Shown: piece by piece, positions 1 to 6,154 of the stretch | How the letters are laid out: each line of letters starts with the position of its first letter | How positions within the stretch are numbered: the stretch's first letter is position 1 | From: an uncultured Gemmatimonadaceae bacterium | GTDB lineage: Bacteria > Gemmatimonadota > Gemmatimonadetes > Gemmatimonadales > Gemmatimonadaceae | Direction of reading: 5' to 3' | Assembly (NCBI GenBank): GCA_955652265.1 | Contig: CATPBD010000246.1 | Coordinates: forward strand, 1-8,359 | Length of the DNA stretch: 8,359 nt | Made by a program: the position numbers and the translations under genes | Notes under the pieces: model-generated | Databases searched by the model: none | What the model was told of the DNA's origin: nothing | The model's input: only the letters and a program-made list of their open reading frames with translations

Positions 1-94
1 CCAGCGGCGTGAGTCCGGCCCGCTGCGCCGAGATCGCAGCAGCAAGGCCGCACGGGCCCGCTCCCACGATGACGAGGTCCGCGTCGTCCGGCAT
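1..94 (-). CDS. YpdA-like FAD-dependent oxidoreductase, N-terminal fragment
   Basis: Only the first 31 codons are inside the window; the gene continues past the left edge. The ATG at 92-94 gives MPDDADLVIVGAGPCGLAAA, a Rossmann FAD-binding beta-alpha-beta start with the GxGxxG pattern at residues 11-16. The cysteine in GAGPCGL, followed by an AAIxxQRAGL-like helix, is what I know from the YpdA family (putative bacillithiol disulfide reductases) more than from thioredoxin reductase itself. An in-frame TTG at 101-103 is an alternative start; the purA stop codon (107-109) is in the same frame, so the start must lie within these few codons. It follows purA by 12 bp on the same strand and is probably co-transcribed. 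The Shine-Dalgarno signal is weak. A more general FAD/NAD(P) oxidoreductase cannot be excluded from so short a piece. Confidence 0.75.
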   Translation of the reverse strand, partial: MPDDADLVIVGAGPCGLAAAISAQRAGLTPL

Positions 95-106
95 TGCGGT
101 CAATCG

Positions 107-1420
107 TTAGCCGACGGCGGCCGGATGAGCGGGAACCGCGCCTTCCACTCCGATGATCTGATCTCTGCGCGTCCCGACGCTCACGTACGTAATCTGCGTC
201 TCGACCAGCGACTCGATCCGGTCGAGATACCGGCGGGCCTCACTCGGCAGATCCGAGAGACTCCGGGCGTCGGCCGTCGAGCTACGCCAACCCTCGAACC
301 ATTCGTACCTGGGCACGGCGTGATCGAGCACATTCAGGTCGCCCGGAAATTCCTCGTACAACTCGCCGTCGGCTTCATAGCCGGTGCAGAGAGCGATGCG
401 ATCGAGCGTGTCGAGAACGTCGAGCTTCGTCACGGCTAGATCTGTCAGTCCGTTGATGCGTGCGGCGTAGCGCACGACGACGCCGTCGAACCAGCCGCAC
501 CTGCGCGGACGTCCCGTTGTCGCACCAAACTCGTTGCCGAGATTGCGTACCTCCGATGCGAGCGGCTCATCGAACTCGGTTGGCAGCGGACCGTTCCCCA
601 CTCGCGTCGTGTAGGCTTTGACAACACCGATGACAGAGTCGAGCTCTTTTGGCGCGATGCCGACGCCTGTCGCGGCGCCGCCGGATGTGGTGCTGCTCGA
701 CGTCACGTATGGATAAGTTCCGTGATCGATGTCGAGCAGTGATCCTTGCGCGCCTTCCAGGAGCACGGCGGCGCCCCCGACGATTGCGCGATGGATCCTC
801 AGGCCGACGTCCTCGGCGAGCGGCAAAAGTCTTTTCGTGAAGCGGCCGAGCATATCGAGAGTGTAGTCGACGTCCGCGCGTTTCGATCCCGAGATCGCCA
901 GCTCGATATTGGCGTGCGCCACGCCCCGCTCGATGAGCCTTCTCAGGCGTTCCGGATTTCTCACATCCAGGACGCGAATCCCGCGACGCCCGAACTTGTC
1001 TTCATACGCCGGCCCGATTCCGCGACCCGTCGTGCCAATCTCTTTGCTCGCCGAGCTTTGGCTGTCGATGAGCTTGTGATAAGGCATGACGAGGTGGGCA
1101 CGATCGCTTATGTAGAGCCGGCCCTCCACGTCGATCCCGTCTGAAACGAGCTCGTCGATCTCCGAGAACAAGGTCTCGACATCGAGCACCACGCCGTTTC
1201 CGATCGCGCACCGGACCCCGGGGTGCAGAATGCCGCTCGGAATCTGGTGGAGCACAAAGGACTTGTCGCCGATCTGCACGGTGTGTCCGGCGTTCGCGCC
1301 ACCCTGGTAGCGAACCACCCAGTCAGCGCGCTCCGCGAGGACGTCGACGAGCTTGCCCTTGCCTTCGTCGCCCCATTGCGCGCCGACGACGACTATCGTG
1401 CGTGTTTTCGAATCGAACAT
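107..1420 (-). CDS. purA: Adenylosuccinate synthetase
   Basis: Cytosolic enzyme that joins IMP and aspartate using GTP, giving adenylosuccinate, the first committed step to AMP. From the chosen ATG at 1418-1420 the protein has 437 residues, close to the roughly 430 usual for the family. The N-terminus has GAQWGDEGKGK at residues 13-23, with the catalytic Asp18, followed by QGGANAGHT with His46 (equivalent to Asp13 and His41 in E. coli by family knowledge). Later family signatures are TTGRGIGPAYEDK, DIDHGTYPYVTSSST, TTRVGNGPLPTE, ATTGRPRRCGWFD, TKLDVLD and the C-terminal VSVGTRR. An in-frame start at 1492 would add 24 residues unlike any PurA N-terminus, translated through a hairpin, so I reject it. 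No clear Shine-Dalgarno precedes 1420. A promoter and hairpin lie just upstream in the kinase-purA spacer. Confidence 0.97.
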   Translation of the reverse strand: MFDSKTRTIVVVGAQWGDEGKGKLVDVLAERADWVVRYQGGANAGHTVQIGDKSFVLHQIPSGILHPGVRCAIGNGVVLDVETLFSEIDELVSDGIDVEGRLYISDRAHLVMPYHKLIDSQSSASKEIGTTGRGIGPAYEDKFGRRGIRVLDVRNPERLRRLIERGVAHANIELAISGSKRADVDYTLDMLGRFTKRLLPLAEDVGLRIHRAIVGGAAVLLEGAQGSLLDIDHGTYPYVTSSSTTSGGAATGVGIAPKELDSVIGVVKAYTTRVGNGPLPTEFDEPLASEVRNLGNEFGATTGRPRRCGWFDGVVVRYAARINGLTDLAVTKLDVLDTLDRIALCTGYEADGELYEEFPGDLNVLDHAVPRYEWFEGWRSSTADARSLSDLPSEARRYLDRIESLVETQITYVSVGTRRDQIIGVEGAVPAHPAAVG

Positions 1421-1450
1421 CGCTGGTTGAATTCGGAAGGTTCGGGCGGA

Positions 1451-1485
1451 GGGAAAAGCAAACGCCCCGAGAGCTTCGGGGCGTT
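1451..1485 (-). terminator. Hairpin with T-rich tail, probable terminator of the gvp-kinase operon
   Basis: Positions 1461-1470 (aacgccccga) and 1476-1485 (tcggggcgtt) form a perfect 10-bp inverted repeat with a 5-base loop. Read on the minus strand, the hairpin is followed by TGCTTTTCCC, a short T-rich run, as expected for a Rho-independent terminator. It lies 29 bp after the histidine kinase stop codon and 40 bp before the purA start. On the plus strand the following bases (ggttc) are a poor U-tract and no genes converge from that side. The T-run is interrupted, so efficiency is uncertain. The hairpin could also act as a 5' leader structure of the purA mRNA, because a promoter lies immediately before it. 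Confidence 0.75.
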
Positions 1486-1490
1486 GGTTC

Positions 1491-1518
1491 AATCTACGTT
1501 TCCGGGATTCGCTGTCAA
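1491..1518 (-). promoter_or_regulatory. Sigma-70-like promoter for purA
   Basis: On the minus strand there is a perfect -35 box TTGACA (1513-1518), a 16-bp spacer and TAGATT (1491-1496), matching four of six bases of TATAAT. The -35 box overlaps the TGA stop of the histidine kinase (1515-1517). The predicted transcript start near 1484 falls at the first base pairs of the hairpin at 1461-1485 and leaves a leader of about 64 nt before the purA ATG. This is the only place between the kinase and purA with room for a promoter. The match is sequence-based only, and the group's own promoter consensus may differ. Confidence 0.55.
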
Positions 1519-3818
1519 CGCTCGGCCGGCGACGGCGGCGGGACCTCGTCTATCACTCGAGGGGGATCGTCCGGGCGCACCACGCTCCTGATTGGGAGCA
1601 CCACGGTGAACGTCGACCCTTTCCCGTAAACGCTCTCCGCGAACACATGTCCACCGAGCGCGTCGACGAGCTTGCGCGTGATGCTCAAGCCAAGACCGGT
1701 CCCGCCGAACTCGCGTGTCCGGGACTGATCAACCTGCCTGAAGTCCTCCCAGATCGACTCCAGATCGGCCGCGCGAATTCCGATGCCGGTGTCGCGGACG
1801 TCGAAGCGCAGATCTTCCTCGTCCTTCGAGACCGTCACCCAGATTCCGCCGTGATGGGTGAACTTCACCGCGTTGGAGAGGAGATTGAGCAGGATCTGCT
1901 TCACCTTGGTGCGGTCGGTGTGTAGCGTCAGGTCCTTCGACGGCATTTCCACGTTGAACGCGAGCGACCTTTTCTTGATCAGCGGCTCGATCTGCTGCGA
2001 GATCTCGTTGATGATGTCGCCCAGGGTGACATCGTCGAGGTGGAGCGGCATGCGGCCCGCCTCGATCTTGGCGAGGTCGAGAATGTCGTTGATGAGCGCT
2101 AGCAGGTGTTGCGCCGCCCCCTGGATGCGATTCAGCCCTTCTTCCTGCCGCGGCGTGAGATCGCCGTAAATGCGATCGAGCATCAGCGACGCGTAGCCGA
2201 TCAGCGCGTTGATCGGCGTCCGCAGCTCGTGCGACATGCTGGCGAGGAATTCGGACTTGAGGCGATTTGCTTTCTCCAATTCGCGAGATTGCCACTGGAG
2301 TCTCGTGTTCTGCTCGGCGAGGTCGGCGGTGGCAGCCTGGATGCGATCCTCGAGCTGACCGGAGAATGTTTTCAGCTCGTCATACAGTCGCTCATTCTCG
2401 GCCTGTTCGGTGAGATCGTGGAGTACGGAAACGATAGCGAGCGGCTCCCCACGCCGGTTCAGAATCTTTCCCGATACGACTTCGACGGGCAGCTCGACGC
2501 CGGTGCCGGGAATATGCAGCGTCATCTGCTCGCGGCGAGCGACCGAGGGGCTGATCGTGAAATCCGAGATGAAGGTGGTGAACTTGGTATCGTTCGCCTG
2601 AACCGTCGCAGCCCGCTCCCAGCTCTGACTATCATCCGCCTCGAACAGCTGCTCTGCCTCCTTGTTCATGAGGACGATGTTGGAGCGGTCGTCGGTGACG
2701 AGAATTGGATCGGCGACGTTCTCCAGAATCAGGTTCAAACGGTCTCGCTCCCGCTTCGCCTCGATCTCCGCCAATCTGACTCTCTGCACCTGGCGCTCGA
2801 GCTCGTTGGCGGCGCGGCGCAGATCGGTCACGTCGCGGAGAACGGAAACCGTCGAGCCTGCCTGGGTGCCGTCGACCCCACCGAGATCGTGCGTCAGCAC
2901 TTCGAACAGGAGATCCGTTCCCTCGTCGGGGTCGACGAGATTGAGCTCCCGGGACCCGGCGCTCTCGTTGGCACCCATTGCTGCTTTCGATAGGTGCGAT
3001 GTGAACAGCAGGTTGTTGATCTCCACCGCGCGCCGGCGTCCTTCAGAATCCTTGTCACCAGTCGAGAGCAGGTGCTCGGCGCGCTTGTTCTGGACGATGA
3101 TGTCGTGCTCAGCGTTGATGATCACGATCGGGTCTGGCAGAGAGTTGACGATCGCGGTAAGCATCTCGCGCTGCTGGCCCAGGCGATTGGTCGAGAGCCG
3201 GAATTCTTCGACCGCGGCCATGCGTGACAGAACCGGACCCGCCAGCGTCGCCGCGTGCATTACCGCGCCGAGCGTCGCATCGTCGACGGAAGCCTCGATC
3301 AATGCCACCCCGCCGGGAGCGTGGCCGAGCTTGCGCCTTCTGTCGACCACATTGCGACGCCTCACCTCACATCCCTGCAGCTGCACGTGATCGAGCTCGG
3401 CGTCGCTGAGGAGATGTGGCGCGCCGCGATACTGCGGCTGCGGAAATGGAATCGCGACCCACTCACCAAAGGGCAGTCCCGGCATTGGCGAGCCGCCGGT
3501 ACAGCTCACCGCGTGAAGTGACAACGCCGAGACGACGATTGGGTTGGAGAGGTCATCTGTCGGGAGGGAGATCGATGGCGCGCTCTCGCCCTCGAAGCCC
3601 ACGCTCGCCGTGCTGAGGAAGCGCTGCGGCGGGCTGTCGAGCGTGATGGCTATTCCTCGTCGCGCTCCGAGGATGTCGGCCAGCTGCGCGATCATGAAGG
3701 TCGCCGCAGTGACGAAATCGGGTGCTTCCGAGATGGCGGAGAGGAGCTCGGCGAGCCGCTCTCCGCTGAGCTGCGGACTGGCGGCTACCGCTGCACTCTC
3801 ACGCTTCGAGTCGCTCAA
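1515..3818 (-). CDS. Cytosolic GAF-PAS-PAS sensor histidine kinase
   Basis: A 767-residue hybrid-free sensor kinase with no signal peptide or membrane segment, so a cytosolic stimulus is expected. Domains in order: a GAF-like region (about 22-205), PAS 1 (about 215-335, [15 protein letters not shown]), PAS 2 (about 360-475, [14 protein letters not shown]), a coiled-coil linker (475-520), HisKA (about 520-590) with SHELRTP and phospho-acceptor His530, and HATPase_c (about 635-745) with N-box [13 protein letters not shown]1 DTGIG (676-680) and G2 GGTGLGL (705-711). All catalytic motifs look intact. There is no receiver domain and no response regulator gene in the window. The start is a TTG at 3816-3818: an in-frame stop lies only four codons upstream and no ATG fits before residue 42. 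It overlaps the end of gvpA by 20 bp, so translation is probably coupled. The ligand and partner regulator are unknown. Confidence 0.93.
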   Translation of the reverse strand: MSDSKRESAAVAASPQLSGERLAELLSAISEAPDFVTAATFMIAQLADILGARRGIAITLDSPPQRFLSTASVGFEGESAPSISLPTDDLSNPIVVSALSLHAVSCTGGSPMPGLPFGEWVAIPFPQPQYRGAPHLLSDAELDHVQLQGCEVRRRNVVDRRRKLGHAPGGVALIEASVDDATLGAVMHAATLAGPVLSRMAAVEEFRLSTNRLGQQREMLTAIVNSLPDPIVIINAEHDIIVQNKRAEHLLSTGDKDSEGRRRAVEINNLLFTSHLSKAAMGANESAGSRELNLVDPDEGTDLLFEVLTHDLGGVDGTQAGSTVSVLRDVTDLRRAANELERQVQRVRLAEIEAKRERDRLNLILENVADPILVTDDRSNIVLMNKEAEQLFEADDSQSWERAATVQANDTKFTTFISDFTISPSVARREQMTLHIPGTGVELPVEVVSGKILNRRGEPLAIVSVLHDLTEQAENERLYDELKTFSGQLEDRIQAATADLAEQNTRLQWQSRELEKANRLKSEFLASMSHELRTPINALIGYASLMLDRIYGDLTPRQEEGLNRIQGAAQHLLALINDILDLAKIEAGRMPLHLDDVTLGDIINEISQQIEPLIKKRSLAFNVEMPSKDLTLHTDRTKVKQILLNLLSNAVKFTHHGGIWVTVSKDEEDLRFDVRDTGIGIRAADLESIWEDFRQVDQSRTREFGGTGLGLSITRKLVDALGGHVFAESVYGKGSTFTVVLPIRSVVRPDDPPRVIDEVPPPSPAER

Positions 3819-4104
3819 GTCGCCGCTTCAGATCAGCATTTTCCGTCCGCATCCGATCGAGCTCGTCTGCTCCACCAGCGCCGAGCTCGCGAAACGGGCG
3901 GGATCCCGGCAGAGCGAGTCCGACTGCTTCCGAGTACTTGAGGTAGGTCTCGATGGATGCGACGACGATGCGCGCTTCGACCGTTACGAGTTCGATGCCG
4001 ACTAGCGAGACCCGAACCCAGGCGTCGATGACAATACCCTTGTCGAGGACGCGATCGAGAACATCGATAAGCGAGCAGCCGCTCGGGGAACGCTCAACTG
4101 CCAT
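3799..4104 (-). CDS. gvpA: Gas vesicle shell protein GvpA with C-terminal coiled-coil extension
   Basis: Small hydrophobic protein that polymerises into the ribbed wall of gas vesicles. Residues 11-63 carry the strongly conserved GvpA core: [20 protein letters not shown], then [15 protein letters not shown] and [12 protein letters not shown], almost identical to canonical GvpA. Typical GvpA ends near residue 70. Here the chain runs to 101 with a linker rich in Gly, Pro and Arg and then a heptad-spaced helix (Leu82, Met85, Asn89, Leu92, Leu96, Leu99). The ATG at 4102-4104 has a good Shine-Dalgarno, AGGAG, 7 bases upstream. The gene overlaps gvpJ by 11 bp and the kinase by 20 bp. It is the last gvp gene, whereas the major shell gene is commonly first. 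The identity as GvpA rather than GvpJ rests on the DAWVRVS and ETYLKYSEA segments. Confidence 0.93.
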   Translation of the reverse strand: MAVERSPSGCSLIDVLDRVLDKGIVIDAWVRVSLVGIELVTVEARIVVASIETYLKYSEAVGLALPGSRPFRELGAGGADELDRMRTENADLKRRLERLEA

Positions 4105-4390
4105 GTCGTGACTCCTGTTTGCTTGTTGCCGGGGCGGCGTGTGAGGACTGCGGGATTGCCGGTGCGGAATGTTCCGGAGTGCTCAAGCGGGGATCGTGGC
4201 GCCACCAGTTCAATCCAATCTGCTCGGCCTTGTCGATCGAGCAGATGAGAAGACGGATCTGGATGGTGAGAAGCTCGACGTTGGCGAGATTGATCTTGAT
4301 GTCGCCGACGACGACGAGGCCCTTGTCGAGCACGCGATCCAGAACGTCGACCAGACCGTAGGTGCGCGACGGGGATACTAAGTCTGCCAA
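4094..4390 (-). CDS. gvpJ: Minor gas vesicle protein GvpJ (GvpA family)
   Basis: A GvpA-family paralogue of 98 residues. The core at residues 11-66 reads [20 protein letters not shown], then [30 protein letters not shown]. The [17 protein letters not shown] and NWWR features distinguish GvpJ/GvpM from the shell protein, which has DAWVRVS and ETYLKYSEA. By family knowledge, GvpJ is a minor component thought to help nucleation or shape of the vesicle. Residues 67-98 form a Pro/Ser/Ala/His-rich tail with no recognisable fold. The start is TTG at 4388-4390, supported by GGAG (4396-4399) five bases upstream and by the correct N-terminal length; no in-frame ATG precedes the core. It begins 27 bp after the gvpS-K stop and overlaps gvpA by 11 bp. 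Confidence 0.9.
   Translation of the reverse strand: MADLVSPSRTYGLVDVLDRVLDKGLVVVGDIKINLANVELLTIQIRLLICSIDKAEQIGLNWWRHDPRLSTPEHSAPAIPQSSHAAPATSKQESRHGS
4112..4116 (-). promoter_or_regulatory. Ribosome binding site of gvpA
   Basis: AGGAG on the minus strand, 7 bases before the gvpA ATG, lying inside the last codons of gvpJ. It is the best Shine-Dalgarno match I found among the gas vesicle genes, which fits the need for much more shell protein than minor proteins from one transcript. The strength is inferred from sequence only. Confidence 0.7.
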
Positions 4391-4417
4391 GCAGTCTCCG
4401 TTCGGCTCGTCGCCGTG

Positions 4418-5020
4418 TTAGCGTAACCTTCCTAGGGGGCCCAGGTCTATCTGGAGATCGTCATCGGTCAGCCCGAAGGTCCCCTTCATGTCCTGCATCC
4501 GGTCGTTGAGGCGGAGTAACGCAACACCGAGACGCTCCACCTCTTCGTCGCTCAGATGCCCTCCTTCCATGCGCCGGACTGCCTGGTGCTCTAGGACCTT
4601 ACGCAATACCTCAATCAACGTCAAGACGAGCTTGGCGAGCCCGTTCTCGACTTTATCCGGGTCCGTATTAAGACGCGGAGGGAGTCCTTCTGCAACCGCT
4701 TCGAGTGGGGCCATCGCCGTGCCCTTCGGAGCGTCGAGACTCTCGACAACCTGGCTCTCCATCGTCGACCCCGAGGGGCCAATCGCGGGACGCTGTGTGC
4801 GAGGTGCAGCGGCGCCGGACAAGAGCGCGCCTCCGCCTCCCCCGCGCCTTATCACCGACTCGACTGCGGTCAATAGAAGGCCGAGGTCCAGACGGACAAG
4901 ATCAATGTCCGCCACCGCAAGCATGACCTCACCTCTGAGAACAACGCCCTTGTCGAGGACGTGACTCAAAACCTCCGCAAGCTCGAGCCGCTCGTCTCCG
5001 AATATGTCGCCTACGCTCAC
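4418..5020 (-). CDS. GvpS-like / GvpK fusion gas vesicle protein
   Basis: A 200-residue protein with two gas vesicle domains. Residues 10-57 are a GvpA-family module: LAEVLSHVLDKGVVLRGEVM, then LAVADIDLVRLDLGLLLTAVESV; the DLVRLDLxLLLTAVES pattern is closest to GvpS. A flexible linker rich in Gly, Ala and Pro follows (58-114, with a run of six Gly). Residues 115-199 are GvpK: RLNTDPDKVENGLAKLVLTL, EVLRKVLEHQAVRRMEGG, DEEVERLGVALLRL, FGLTDDDLQIDLGPLG. GvpK normally stands alone at about 90-150 residues. The start is GTG at 5018-5020, overlapping the gvpF stop by 4 bp (GTGA). One frame is open throughout with no sign of frameshift. Internal Met87 (4760-4762, with a GGGG run upstream) and Met103 could allow a separate GvpK product. 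Both domains are accessory factors of vesicle assembly; the benefit of fusing them is unknown. Confidence 0.9.
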   Translation of the reverse strand: MSVGDIFGDERLELAEVLSHVLDKGVVLRGEVMLAVADIDLVRLDLGLLLTAVESVIRRGGGGGALLSGAAAPRTQRPAIGPSGSTMESQVVESLDAPKGTAMAPLEAVAEGLPPRLNTDPDKVENGLAKLVLTLIEVLRKVLEHQAVRRMEGGHLSDEEVERLGVALLRLNDRMQDMKGTFGLTDDDLQIDLGPLGRLR

Positions 5021-5817
5021 TCTGTACTCTTGCCGACGAAATGATACGGCGGCCAGGGGCCGGTGAAATCGAACTTGAATCCCGACGGCTCGTACTTGTT
5101 CACCATCGCGGTCAGCTCGCGTTGAAATGCGACGACACGGTCGGGGGCAACGAGAAAGGATGCGTTTAGAATTGCCCGCCCTTGTTCTCGCGGCGCTCCG
5201 GAGTTAACCGGTTGCTCGCGCACCGTCTCCATCGCCGCGCTTCTGAGTGCGTCGTGGATTTCGGTCGCGGCTTTCCCTGTTACGTCTCGTCCTGCATCCC
5301 GACGCAGATTCTCCATTTTCCGCTCGAGAAGATATCTTTGGCCGGGTGATGCGTTGGCAGCTTGCGCCTCGAGCGCCGTTAGCTCGGCGCTGTGCTCTGG
5401 CAGATGGCCTTTGAGCACGGCGGGCTGCACATAGACGCGAACGATGAATTCCCTTCCATTGCGAATGTGCCCGAATGTTCGCTGAAGCTCGTTCATCCGC
5501 TTGGATAGCATCGCCTTGACGGCCTTCGCATCGCGGAAGAGCGTCCACATGGGGAAAGGAATCACGGCACCGATGTCGGACGCCCACGTCAGCACCCGAT
5601 CGTGCGCCAGGGCGCGCTGGCTCACCCAATCCACGTCAGCGGTCAGCGATTCGACCTTGTCGGGCGCGTAGTCATCCGCGCTGACCAACGTAGCGAGCGC
5701 GGCGACATCGCCATTCGGGATGAGACTGACCTCGCCTCCGTCTATGCCCCGGGGACCCGTCGCCGTTTCCACTGACGATCCGACGACCCCGTACACGTAA
5801 AAGAGGCGCTTGATCAC
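5017..5817 (-). CDS. gvpF: Gas vesicle protein GvpF/GvpL family, divergent copy
   Basis: A 266-residue GvpF/GvpL-family accessory protein of gas vesicle assembly; family members bind GvpA and are thought to keep it soluble or nucleate assembly. It begins IKRLFYVYGVV, the typical first beta strand, and ends with the family hallmark FKFDFTGPWPPYHFV (247-261). In between are IPFPMWTLFRDAKAVKAML (86-104), a charged helical section (about 145-200, QRYLLERKMENLRRDAGRDV) and AILNASFLV (215-223). It is clearly paralogous to gvpL two genes upstream but diverged, so they are separate proteins and not a recent duplication. Start GTG at 5815-5817, supported by AGAGGA (5826-5831) eight bases upstream. It overlaps the gvpS-K start by 4 bp and follows gvpG by 21 bp. 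Assignment as F rather than L is by position and convention only. Confidence 0.9.
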   Translation of the reverse strand: MIKRLFYVYGVVGSSVETATGPRGIDGGEVSLIPNGDVAALATLVSADDYAPDKVESLTADVDWVSQRALAHDRVLTWASDIGAVIPFPMWTLFRDAKAVKAMLSKRMNELQRTFGHIRNGREFIVRVYVQPAVLKGHLPEHSAELTALEAQAANASPGQRYLLERKMENLRRDAGRDVTGKAATEIHDALRSAAMETVREQPVNSGAPREQGRAILNASFLVAPDRVVAFQRELTAMVNKYEPSGFKFDFTGPWPPYHFVGKSTE

Positions 5818-5838
5818 CAGGCCGGTCCTCTGATCCGG

Positions 5839-6141
5839 CTACTCGGTCTCGTCGCTCTCAGCGACGCGCACCGGTCCACCGCTCGTGGACATACCGAACT
5901 TCTCACGCCATTCGCGCACTTCGCGGAATCGCTGCATGATCTCAGCTTCGCGCCGTACGTATTCGGCGTCGTCGATCTCGCCCATCTCGAGCTGCAGCTG
6001 GAGGGCCATCAGATCCTCCTTGATGGGCGTGTCGTCGGTGAGCTCTTCGCGCACGACGCGATCGACCTTGTCGAGCGTCCATCTCGTCCCGTAGATGGGT
6101 CCGAGAAATGGCGCGAGGAGAATGTTCGTAAGAAGTCCCAT
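5839..6141 (-). CDS. gvpG: Gas vesicle protein GvpG
   Basis: A 100-residue accessory protein of gas vesicle formation. It has the GvpG pattern: a short hydrophobic N-terminus (MGLLTNILLAPFLGPIYGTR, residues 1-20), then a charged helical region with DKVDRVVREEL, LMALQLQLEMGEIDDAEYVR and EAEIMQRFREVREWR (residues 24-79). The LxxLQLxLExGEIxxxEY segment is the part I recognise best. The acidic tail (ESDETE) is not distinctive. It lies between the two GvpF/L paralogues, the classic G-between-F/L arrangement. Start ATG at 6139-6141, 13 bp after the gvpL stop; the Shine-Dalgarno is weak. By family knowledge it is needed in small amounts and works with GvpF and GvpL. I see no alternative identity. 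Confidence 0.88.
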   Translation of the reverse strand: MGLLTNILLAPFLGPIYGTRWTLDKVDRVVREELTDDTPIKEDLMALQLQLEMGEIDDAEYVRREAEIMQRFREVREWREKFGMSTSGGPVRVAESDETE

Positions 6142-6154
6142 GATGTCAGATCCG

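Noticed and set aside
1421..1492. 24-residue N-terminal extension of PurA from an upstream in-frame start at 1492
   Set aside because: It would be translated through the hairpin at 1461-1485 and across the predicted transcript start near 1484, and the extra residues do not resemble PurA. The ATG at 1420 gives the usual N-terminus.
2106..2993. 295-codon open frame on the plus strand inside the kinase gene
   Set aside because: It is antisense to well-conserved PAS/HisKA coding sequence, with no recognisable domain; long shadow frames are expected in GC-rich DNA.
3799..4390. gvpJ and gvpA as halves of a frameshifted or duplicated single gene
   Set aside because: Each has a complete and distinct GvpA-family core (GDIKINL...NWWR versus DAWVRVS...ETYLKYSEA), with its own start and ribosome binding site.
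4596..4624. Possible internal promoter TTGACG-17-TAAGGT on the minus strand ahead of gvpJ and gvpA
   Set aside because: The -10 match is only three of six and it lies in a conserved GvpK coding segment, so coding constraint explains it. It would deserve attention only if transcript mapping showed a start nearby.
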